Part shown: positions 33,409 through 44,300 of the stretch, piece by piece
Layout of the letters: each line of letters begins with the position of its first letter
How positions within the stretch are numbered: position 1 is the stretch's first letter
Source of the DNA: Flaveria trinervia
Taxonomy: Eukaryota; Streptophyta; Magnoliopsida; Asterales; Asteraceae
NCBI GenBank assembly: GCA_025506515.1
Contig: CM046457.1
Coordinates: 45,492,445 to 45,556,444 of the forward strand
Length of the DNA stretch: 64,000 bases
Reading direction: 5' to 3'
Notes under the pieces: generated by a model
The model's input: only the letters and a program-made list of their open reading frames with translations
Databases searched by the model: none
What the model was told of the DNA's origin: nothing
Program-made: the position numbers and the translations under genes

Positions 33409-33831
33409 TGTAACATCCGTAATTTTTCGAGTTAAAACCCAAAACCTGAATTCAATTTGAATTTCCATTAAAAAAATAATTAACCTATGACATGAATTGC
33501 TACTTGTAACCCTTTTATATAAATACATATATGTGTGTGTTTAAACCATGGAAACTCACCAACTATTTTTTAGTTGACCTTCTATTTTCATCATGTTTCA
33601 GGTTTGATGCTTGAAGATCTTTTATGCTCATATAGGACTTGGACCTAGTTTAAATTGAAAATCTTATGTTATTGGTTGTATCTTGATTGTTTTGTAATTA
33701 CTTATTTGTCTTGTAATGTTTAATGAATAATGACATTTAATATTATTACAACTTAATTAGTTCCATGTGCTATGAGCAATCGTATCCCATTCGTCCGCCT
33801 CGATGATTCTGCCGTCGATCGGGGTGTGACA
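33409..33831 (+). repeat. 5' LTR of LARD-like element, internally deleted
   Basis: Only 423 bp, against 2,924 bp in the partner. The first ~65 bp match the start of 35043-37966, then the sequence jumps (near 33475) to the part matching 37620 onward. The shared 3' parts differ by several transitions. Confidence 0.85.
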
Positions 33832-35042
33832 GATTGGTATCAGAGCCATGGTTATAGGGATTTAGGTTATTAGAAATGGAATGAACTAGACTATAACTAA
33901 GTACCTTTACACATGAGTCATCTCATGTATTTTATATGCTTAGATAAGATTTTATGTGCCTTATGTGTTTATACTTGATTATGTGATTATATGTCTTATG
34001 TGCTTATTCTTATACTTGAATCTTATCAATGCACACACGAACCTTAAATTATATTCTAAGGCATTATATGCCTGAATCAAATGGTTTTCAAATATGTGCT
34101 TTTGAATCGTTATTCGTGGTTTTCAAGTCTCATCAAAGTCTATGTTCTATAACTTGAAACATGTAATGCTGGAAGAGTGGGATGCCTGTATCTTGAGGTG
34201 TTCTATCTAGGCAAGGTATTCATATAAATCTAAATCAACCAATGGATCCGTTTACCTTACCTTGGAACCCTTGGGGTGAGTATCCGCTTATAGGTACGCA
34301 TGTCTTCATTAAGGTTGTAGTTGACATAATACGTCAACGTAATGTTTTGGTTTGTAAACCAAATGTTACACTCGAATCATTTTGTTATTTTAACTCGTTT
34401 CTTCATTGATTTTGTTCCATTGAATCTTAAACTCGTTATCCCATTTTTCTTAATAACCCTTAAAAATCTTTCTAAGCGTCTTCTCCTCAAAACCACACTT
34501 ATCCTGAAAACCTATTACAATGATGTCCTCATTATGAATTGAATCTCTAATCTTAACAAACACGATCCTCGTATCAACGTTGCACTAATAAAACTTTGAA
34601 ACCCTAATGACATTAGTAAACAAAAATTGAGCATCCAGAAACCTCATAAAAGTTGTTTCCTTAGGAAGTTCTTATGAATTCCTTATTCGATTTAAAAACA
34701 TCTTGAACTTATCTTCGAGCCTCGTATCACACTAATACTTAGTGTTTCACTCATGACAAAACCTTTCTAACACCGTCTTGAACCGTTTAAAATACAAACG
34801 TTTATCAACTAAAAATTTTAAGTTAATAATCTTGTATTGTTTGTCAAGAAACACATGAAATCATAAATTATGAAACTTAAACAAACTTAAGCATAACAAA
34901 GCATCATAGTTAATCTTGTTGAATTTAAACGTTCCCAAGAGTTCACGTGCAAACGTGAAATCGAATCCAAGTCTCATCATGTCCTTGAAATTAGTCCCCA
35001 TATGATTAAATTTTGAGATGAAATTTCTAAAGTAGGGGAGAC
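33832..35042 (+). other. Non-coding interior of LARD-like element
   Basis: Primer site at 33835-33848 and polypurine tract just before 35043. No credible ORF or known RNA was seen. Confidence 0.75.
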
Positions 35043-37966
35043 TGTAACATCCGTAATTTTTCGAGTTAAAACCCAAAACCTGAATTCAATTTGAATTTCC
35101 ATTATTAAATTATTTTGGTTTTAATGGATTAAATACAACTTTTATTGTGAATTATTTTTTTAATTATTTAAAACAACTTGTAATAATTTACTTAGAAATA
35201 AAATTTTTTCATAAAGTTATAAAGATTTACCATTCATTTTACAAATAAATAGAAAAGTCTTATTAAAAATTATTAAGTTATAAAATGAAATTTTAATAAA
35301 ATTATAAAGTTTCATTAATAGTTATAAATTCTTATTGAAATTAAATAATTAAACTATAAAGTTTATAAGTTTATAAAGTTTAACAAATAATTAATTTGGT
35401 TTATTATTCAAATGAGATTTATAAATTCTAGGGTTGGATGTGTAATTCTTAAAATTTGTTTTAAAAGCTTTTACATAAAATAATAACAATATGAAACTTG
35501 AGGGGTTGAAAGTGAAAATTTCTAAACCAACCCCCCTCCCTCTTTTGACCCCGTGTTTCCGGCCGATTCCCGGCCATCCTTCGGCCGGATTCCGGCGACT
35601 CCTAAACTCGCCGAAAACAGCCGAATCTTGATCCGTAACCGCTCCCTAACCCTTCTAGAATGAGACTCGAACATGTGTGCATCAATTAACCACATTTAAA
35701 CACCCGTTTCTTGTCTAATCGAACGCTTAACCGAAACATCTTCAACTTTTTAGCCGTTCGAGCATTAACCTCATTAATAATCCAAATAATCGAACCAAAG
35801 CGATCGTTTATCTATCTCTAAACGATTATCACATTCAATTTGTCCTGATAACCACAATTTCATCTCAATTGATCATCACCTTCGTCGCCACCTGCAACTT
35901 GGTCGAGCTTCATCTTCTGAGCATTTTAAATCCAAATTAAGTGAGGGCTGTTACTCAGTATCACCATCCGAAGCTTCATACACTTTAATTTGGTTATCAA
36001 CCTCGTTTGCACCTTGAAGCGCATCCACGCAGTCGTGAATCGTTCTTAAACCTGAGATCATCAATTCGAACTTAATAACGTAAGTACCACACATCAATAT
36101 GCTCGATTTCCCATGGGGAATCAAAGCCCTATGTTTTATTTCATTAACAACATCAATCTGATGTTCAATTCAATTCAATTCGATTCTAGGGTTCTTATGA
36201 ATTGGGGATTATTTGAAAAAGGGTTTTTATTAATTAATTCGTATTTGAAAACAAGAAATGGGCTTCAGCCCAACTGGTAACATGAAACAAACATAAACAG
36301 GAGGTTAGGGGTTCGAACCCTGCCTCTGCCATGTTTGTTTTAAATGATTTTTTTTACATTTTAAAATTCAGAAAATTAATATTATATTACTAAATTAAAA
36401 TAAAGATTATTTTTTTAACCTAAAACATTTCAGAAACTATTAAATTAATTTAAAAAGTATTAAAAACTTATGAATATAGAATTTATTTATTTTTCTTAAA
36501 GAATAACATAGGTTATAAAACATTATTATTTTTCTTTAATATAAATTAAATGCTATAAATCCATTATGGATCAAACTTAGGTTATTTCAAAATATTATAG
36601 ATTTATATGCTAAATTATTAATTATTCAAATAGTTATTTAAATAATTATTTAAATAATTAATTATTCATAAATTCATTTCTTAAACTTTTGTTTAAATTC
36701 ATGAATTTATAAAATAATATCATTTTCTATTTAAGGCCTTGATATTATAAGACCCTTATAAAAATCAATTAAAAGTTTAAAAACTTTATAAAATGATTTT
36801 GAATAACTTTAAACTATTTTTGCAAGTCATTTAAATAATTAATTACTCAATTAATTGTTTTGATAAATTTTTAAATAATTAATTTCTAGATTTATTATTT
36901 CTTTCCGCAATGTTATACTCAATCATTACTTAAGCAATTCTTGTTAATATTTAAGTAATGCTTATTGTACAATTTCACTAATGATTATTATTGTTTCAGT
37001 TTTAATCATTTAATAAATTTATTCATTCTTATGGAAATAAAATATAATTGGCTATATTATTTTATTTACCCTAATTATCAAAACCCCAAATTCAAATTGA
37101 AACCCTAGTTCACGTTATTCATTAATCTTACCTTTAAACTTAACCTTGGAATATATATACGTTAGGTATCTTGTAAATGAAATCGATAGAGCCTCGTTTA
37201 ATCTCTTATCATCATTCTTATACTTATTTGCCAAGTGAGTTTCATTGCTCCTTTTTTACATTTTTCTCACTATTTGGGGTGAAACATGATACTTACATAT
37301 CATACACTTATAAACCTTTGAGACTTGTAAAGCACTTGCAATTCATCTTTATATTTTGTCATGGTTATTTGTGTGTTGTAAGTGTTTATATGAGATACAT
37401 AGTTTGTTTACAATCATTAACTATTGCTAGCCTGGCGACGTCTTAGATCTTTGGGCCTGACAAGCCTATTTGGTGCTAAAGCCGAGGTATTGCCGGCTCC
37501 TGATGACGTATGCTTGTTCATCATGGGAACCAAATACACTTAGTCAATCTTATATACTTGTAATCAATTCGAGGTTTGGTTGTAACGATGTGTGTTTTAT
37601 AACCTTACTAACTTATAACCTATGACATGAATTGCTACTTGTAACCCTTTTATATAAATACATATATGCGTGTGTTTAAATCATGGAAACTCACCAACTA
37701 TTTTTTAGTTGATCTTCTATTTTCATCATATTTCAGGTTTGATGCTTGAAGATCTTTTATGCTCATATAGGACTTGGACCTAGTTTAAATTGAAAATCTT
37801 ATGTTATTGGTTGTATCTTGATTGTTTTGTAATTACTTATTTGTCTTGTAATGTTTAATGAATAATGACATTTAATATTATTACAACTTAATTAGTTCCA
37901 TGTGCTATGAGCAATCGTCTCCCATTCGTCCGCCTCGATGATTCCGCCGTCGGTCGGGGTGCGACA
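35043..37966 (+). repeat. 3' LTR of LARD-like element
   Basis: 2,924 bp, TGTAACATCCG to GGTGCGACA. AT-rich, with a GC-rich patch of repeated CCGGCC-type motifs near 35550-35600 and a tRNA-like module at 36261-36330. Confidence 0.85.
36261..36330 (+). repeat. tRNA-like (SINE-type) module within LTR
   Basis: It starts GGCTTCAGCCCAACTGGTAA (A-box-like) and ends near a B-box GGTTCGAACCC (36310-36320) followed by TGCC. It is similar in form and LTR position to 31601-31672 but clearly diverged. Confidence 0.5.
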
Positions 37967-37971
37967 GTTGT

Positions 37972-38050
37972 CTTCTGAAGTTCCTTATTTGTTGTACTCA
38001 AAAAGTTTAAGTGTTTGGTTTTGGTTGCACCAGACTTACTTGATCCAACA
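37972..38050 (-). repeat. Copia LTR remnant, right part
   Basis: The minus strand starts TGTTGGATCAAGTAAG at 38050, then GTGCAACCAAAACC. This completes the LTR interrupted by the LARD-like element. Confidence 0.8.
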
Positions 38051-38825
38051 AGAGCATATTACATGAACGGTTTACGTGGTATGTTCATATTACAAATTTA
38101 AGTTTTCTAAAAAAAATATATATAGTCCACACAATGTACTCATTAGTAACAAGTTTAATATTTCTTCTTTTTTCTAAACAACGCCTAGATTATCTAGAAT
38201 ACAATAAACAACACTTAGATAATTCAGGATTTTTCATCAGCAAGACTTAAATCTATAACTTTTGATTTTGGTGAGAACACCACTTTATATTTGGTATTTT
38301 TTTGCTAATGCACATTAAAAATAAAATGATTATTATACCATTTACTTATCATGTATCTAATTTATATTCATATAAATTATCTAGTGTTTTTAGCATGACT
38401 TTAGCCATGTGGCATACAACCACATCTCAAGGACACATAAGACACATATCACCTATTAGACTCAATGAGGGGACACACACTTCACCTTTAACCATATGGA
38501 AATGTCTTTCGTCAATCATGAAGATTCGAGGGATGAGAAAAGAGTGGGTAGATTTGTATCAAGGATATTTGTTGACTTGTAACATTTTGTCATATTGCAT
38601 TCCTAAGTTGTTTTAGAATTTCTAACATGTGCTAGGAGGAGACGAGCAAATTTTAAAGTTTGTTATAAGTATCTTAATAATTTTCGTTGTTAATCATGAT
38701 TTAATGATGTTTACAAATTCATTTGAGTAGTATTTTCACAGATGTTGATTCAAACACATGTTATAATATCAAGAAAACTAAATGTTTTCATCACAGGTTA
38801 GTCCTAATAGATATGTAAAACAAAT
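38051..38825. other. AT-rich sequence with no recognised feature
   Basis: Neither strand shows a domain, RNA gene or clear repeat. A plus-strand frame at 38302-38616 lacks any recognisable motif and is probably chance. Confidence 0.6.
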
Positions 38826-39630
38826 TGCAGGACCGTTTAAGAAATTGTCAATATAATCAATCTTACAATGAAGAGAGTGTTAAAACACTTAACATATAAA
38901 ATAGGAAACTGAGATTTATATTATGATACTATGAACACAAGTAAACAAAAGACAAAAACTTAAGAACAACAATAAAGTAAAGGTTTTCAAGATTGTAGTA
39001 TATTGTTTCTCAAGTTCTTTTACAAGTGTTATAAAGCATGATATAAATACAAGACACTTGAGACACTTTATACTACATCCTACAGTCGGTCATACTTTGA
39101 AGGTCAGCTGGAAACACTAATCAAAACAACAACAAGATCAATATAAAGTCAAAAGACAGATTTGTTTTTTGACTAGTGATTATGACATGCTATAGCTCAC
39201 TTTCTAATATATTACAAAAAGAATTAAAGTACATAAAATAGAAAGTTACATACTCAAGCCCTTAATGTACAATTATAAAAAGATGGACCTTTCACTAACT
39301 TGTATAAGTTGATAAGTCTTCAGAGTTACAGCAGAAAGTTGGTTAACTTTATGAAAAGTACATTAGAGAAAGCATGTTCTTCAAAGTCTTCAGAAGAAAT
39401 CTATCTTCACTTCATTGACTTCGGAAAACTTTGTCTTTAAAGCTTCGAAATACTTCACTTTTGGCTTCGAAAGATATTGATCTTGGCTTTGAAAGATTTC
39501 ATACTTAGAATATTTGTTTGTGCAAAGTATGAAACTTCCAAAGCAACTTCTATTTAGTACCAAGTGCATGCATATAGAAAGCAATTGGGTTGTTTTGGAT
39601 GCATCAGCCTTAGTATAAGCTTCACACAAA
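38826..39630 (-). repeat. Decayed solo Copia LTR
   Basis: It starts TGCAGGACCG on plus and follows the LTR at 274-1050 for most of its length, including CAGTCGGTCATAC against CAGCCGGCTATAC. The CTTCGGAAG motifs are mutated (for example CTTCGAAAG). The terminal TGTTGGATC side is lost near 39615-39639, next to the inverted-repeat element. No primer site is present. Confidence 0.65.
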
Positions 39631-39639
39631 TATTCATAG

Positions 39640-40487
39640 GAGAATTACATATTTCCCCCTACAAACTTCATCAACTACATATATACTCAACTTAATATTT
39701 TAATTACATATATCCCCTTCTAAATTTAGTTAATTATATATATACCTTGATTAAAAGTTTAATTACATAGATCTCATTCTAATACTTAGTTAATTACATA
39801 TATATCTAAACTAAAAGTTTAATTACATATATCCGCTTTATTAAACATAAATATTACATATCTATCTATTTGATTATTTTCATTAAAATTAACCTATATA
39901 ATTAATATTTTATACTTATTTATATTAAACTATAAAATTATGTTTTTTTACTAGTTTTTCGAGTTTTGAATATATATTAATATTTCTATACTAACATTTA
40001 TTTTGTTCTTTATTTAACCTTTTGATGCTAATTTTTTTCTGGTTCTAGTACGAGACATTTTTAAACTCGTTATGCAACATGATCCGAACATATAATTTTA
40101 TATTGCATAATGAGACTGGAAGTGTCTTTTACAGTTACCGAAAAAAATAGCATAAAAAGGTAAAAAAACTCAAAAAGAACATAAAAACGTTAGTATAGAA
40201 ATAATAATAAATAATCAAAACTCGAAAAGCAAGTGAAGAAGAAAAACAAAATTGTATAGTTTAATAAAAATAAGAGTAAAATAGTAATTATATAATTTTT
40301 TTAATAAAAGTAATAAAATGGGTAAATATGTAATATTTATATTTAGTAAAATAGATATATGCAATTAAACTTTAGTTTGAGTATATATGTAATTAATTAA
40401 ATTTTACAAGGGCATATATATAATTAAACGTTTAAGTTAAGTATATACATAATTGATGAAGTTTATAAGGAAATAAATGTAATTCTC
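39640..40487. mobile_element. Long inverted-repeat (foldback/MITE-like) element
   Basis: The left arm begins GAGAATTACAT (39640). The right end is ATGTAATTCTC (40477-40487), its exact complement. The arms remain complementary inward with mismatches, for example TTTCGAGTTTTGA (39957) with TCAAAACTCGAAA near 40215, and TTATGCAACAT (near 40070) with ATTGCATAA near 40110. The whole ~850 bp could fold into one long hairpin with a small loop around 40085. It has no ORF. No target duplication is obvious. Confidence 0.75.
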
Positions 40488-41399
40488 TCTAAAAAAGAAG
40501 TAGATGTCACTCAACAAAGATCTAATGCAAAAGTAATAAAGGTATTTTATCATCTAGGATAATGACATTTTCTAAGATGTATTTGAATTTAAGTACAAAT
40601 GAAAGGTGTCTTTGGGTGATCTTAAGGTTTTTTTATCAAGAAAGATGATAGATTTGTAAAATCGAATGGTATATATGACCTTAGTTGTCTAATGGTGAAA
40701 ACTAAAAACCATAAAAGATATTTTGATATTTTTTATTCTTTTAGTTTATCGGATATTGAAGTTAGCGTTGGTTTTACTGGTTGCAACCGCAATTGTTTAT
40801 AAATGTTTTACTAAATTAAAGCTTATCAAATCGCATTTAAGCAATCGAATGGGTGAGGATTATTTATACAATGCTTTAAAAATTTGTGTGAAAAAAGACG
40901 TTTGATAAAGTAACAAATGACATAATGGATCAATTTCAAACAATAAAAACACGAAAAGGAGAAATCCATTGTGTATTTGTTTAACTTGTTTATTATCATG
41001 ATATTTTTTATTATTGAATGAGTAACTGTAAAAATTGTGATACTCCTGATCTTTTAAGCTAGATCATCCACTGCCTACTACTAGCCCAGGCATAAAAGAA
41101 CGACTGTTAAACTAATTGTAGAACGAGAATAGATGTAATAAAACCAATCACAAACCAAATCTACACGTAATAAAATCACCAAAAGCTTCAACAAAAACGA
41201 CTCATAAAAGTCCGAAACTTACCTTTCTGTCGAGAGTTGAAAAGCCGTTCATTTTCAATCATACGTATAAACAGCAACAAAAACAAGTAGCATATTTATC
41301 ATACATTAAAAACCCTCAATTTATATCACAACCTATATTGTCCACACTTAAATCACATAGTTGATAGTTGAGCAAACTTCCATAGAGATAATGATGTAG
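40488..41399. other. AT-rich intergenic sequence downstream of the host gene
   Basis: No coding region was recognised. The part next to 41399 is expected to hold the 3' untranslated region and polyadenylation site of the minus-strand gene. The minus strand has AAATTGAGGGTTTTTAATG near 41310 but no decisive signal. Confidence 0.5.
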
Positions 41400-44300
41400 T
41401 TATGCGGAAACCGCTTCTTCTGCACCACTAGAGTAGTCTTCTTCATCGGTGCTATAATCGTAATAATATTCATCAACATCATCATCTTCCACCTCATCAC
41501 CGTTCTTGTCGTAAGCAAGTCCCCTCCCATTTGCTTTTGCCTTTAGCTGTTCTTGTATTCTGTCTCTAATGGCAGTTCCCTGAGGTTTACAAAACATTAT
41601 GTTCTTCGTTAGTTACTTTCTGGCTTGTCGATAATTGGATACTAAAATCAGCCTTAGTCGGCGATTAATCAGAAATCGGCCACCTACCTTGGCGATTTCA
41701 CATAATCAAAGGGTTAATCGGTAATCGGACCTAGTCGGGCCTAATCGGTCTAAAGTGGTCAAAATGGTCTAAATCAGTCAAAATTGGTTAAATTTCTTTC
41801 AAAAATGCCCAGATTAAGTCAATTTTGGTTAGGATTGGTCAAAATATGTTAATATTTGAATTTTTTTTGAATTTAATTATACATATGTATACATATACAC
41901 AAATATACATATATATTACATATAAAACTCCAATCCGCTTAATCCCTAGGCGGTACCCCACCACCCGACTATCGCCTAGCGATTTTTACAAGCATGGTTA
42001 GTATAAGTATGTGCCAAGATGCGAGTGCGTGCTATTAGAGATGGTAAAAATGGACAGGATGAGTGGGTCACGAAATGGTCAAGTGGACCATTTTGTACGG
42101 GTAGAGAGGGTAAGGTTGGGAACCAAGAAGCATTTAAGTCCTTTTCTAAGTTCATGACATATAAGATCAAACTTCTTTAATAAATTGGCTACAAAATAAT
42201 GCATTTTGGATACGCTTTCGGCCTATTTAACCTATCTGACAGATTCCCAATTTAGCTAATCTGAACAAATTTACTCAAATCAACCCATTCAACCTTACAT
42301 GGTTGAAATGGCCAACTCAATGTGTTTGTATTACTGGAGGAAAGGTGAGTTTGGGTGCGGGTGTGGGTGTGATAGAGTGTGAAATAGACAAGTACCATTT
42401 TATGGCAACCCTCTTCAAACATTTCAAGAAACCCAGCTACCAAACGATCAGCATTCTCCACCCAGAGGTTATGATTCATACCAGCAGTTTTCGCCACTGT
42501 TTGGATCTGTAATATGGACACAAAAACCAATTAATAATATGAATAATTAACAGCTTCATCACACTTGCTAGTTTAAGGGTCACAGACTTGCATCCTCTCT
42601 ACTATAGCAAGGTAATGTTGCAAAAGACATTGCCAGGCTCGGATGGATTTGATAAGTAGGGTGGCAAAATGACCAAGTCAGATGTGTTAGGTAAAGGATC
42701 ATAACAGGCCCCGGTCAAGACAACTAACATTTTACGTGGGTCAAGTCAAGTGACATGCAAAACTTTTGTTTTGTTTTTAAGTTTTATAAAAAATTAATTT
42801 GTATTATAGATTACACAACTATACTTATATGTTTTAGCTTAACCCATTTGATCTGTTGTTAAAGCAAAACCCAAAGAGTCGAAATTGTATATGAGCTGTC
42901 ATCATTAAGTGCTCCAAGAATCTAAAATTAATAATTTGTGAAATCTCCTAGCCATTTAAATAACCCCGCAAATTTCAATATCTACAATGTGACAACTGCT
43001 GAAAGGAGCTCAGAAGTTCAGATATATTATTTAGAACTAGTTGCCACCTGCCCCAAACCTTAAAAAGTAAGTAATAAGGGGACGAGTTAAGTTGACTTGC
43101 ACACTTTTTGGTCCACTTTTATAAAATTGATTACGAATAATTAGAAGGGAGCACCGGTGTTTGGCTTAGCTTCCACTTTGCGCAGCTTATAAATAATTAA
43201 GATGTTAAACACGATTACAGAATATACATTTCAAAGTAAAATTATGAATGTCTGAATAAATATATTAGGAAGTTGTATGTATTAAATATTAACTTAGGTG
43301 ATTTTCAAATAGTTTGACCTGACCAGATTCATTTGAGCTAGAATTTTTATATCAGTCGTTTGACCTGTTTGTAACACATGACTGATATAGACGTATTCAT
43401 CAGAAAATGAAATAAGTAAATAAAAAGAAACATAATGCTTTAAGGCACTAAATATCCTAGATGCCTACAAAATTAATGCTAATAAAAAAACTTTCCTTTT
43501 CTTCCACCTTTTCTTGTTGCTTCTTTACTTTTTCGCGAAGCTTCTTTAAACCCATGTTCACTCTCAACCTCTTTTCCTAAAACAAGTAAGAGAGAAGGTC
43601 ATGTCTTCACCGAGATGAAAGTCAATTGAGTTACATCATACTACAAGAGTGGATAACATTGATCAATTGAGGTACACAAAACTACAAGAGTAGATGACGA
43701 TTGATCAATATTAAAATATCAAAACTCACTTTCACGTAGCTAACCCCAAGTTCTTTTCTCGAGTACCCTCGATCCAAGTTGCGCATCACATACTCATTGT
43801 AGTCTTTGACAATTCTCATGATTATATCTGATGTCGAAATCCCATCCGTCCGTTTTGTCTCCTTAAATCTTCCAATCGATTTGACCTGCACAGAAATAAG
43901 CAAGCAACTATCTTGAACAAGATCCACTATCTTTAACTTTACAAGTTAAAGAAATATTTAGATTAAGCTAATGAAACATTATAAAAAAGGGAACATATGT
44001 TAATATTGATAGAGAGGTTCAACTTACAAACTCATAGACATCATTTGCAGCACCACTTGCATCAGCATAGCTGTAGTTATGAAGTCAGACACTATTAATA
44101 TTATTATGCATCATATATTAAGTGGCAAATAATTGTTCTAGTATATTCCATTAAGCCAACTTTCATAGTTAGCTATAGGCTAAAGGTCCACCAAATCAAA
44201 ACGAAGTTAGCCATATGTAACCTTATGTGTATGGATGCATTCCTGTAAATGTACATGTGTGCATGTGTGTATGTATGTATGTATGTACTATGTATGTATG

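Larger units (their letters stand above)
33409..37966 (+). mobile_element. Non-autonomous LTR retrotransposon (LARD-like)
   Basis: Bounded by TGTAACATCCG and GGGGTGCGACA, with a perfect 5-bp target duplication GTTGT (33404-33408 and 37967-37971). It has two LTRs (33409-33831 and 35043-37966), a primer site TTGGTATCAGAGCC (33835-33848) and a polypurine tract before 35043 (AGTAGGGGAGAC). The ~1.2-kb interior has no protein-coding ORF. Similarity of LTR blocks and ends to the Gypsy LTR at 30553-32891 suggests it was moved by Gypsy proteins supplied in trans. Confidence 0.85.

Noticed and set aside
33272..33460. Plus-strand ORF with repeated FGSSAVV units
   Set aside because: It is a reading of CTTCGGAAGTTCAGCAGTTGTT repeats in a Copia LTR running into another element. 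No promoter or protein family supports it.
36310..36330. Functional tRNA gene at the B-box
   Set aside because: No acceptor stem or complete cloverleaf could be formed; kept only as a tRNA-like module.
38302..38616. Small protein gene of 104 codons
   Set aside because: AT-rich region, no recognisable motif, no codon bias or neighbouring signals visible.
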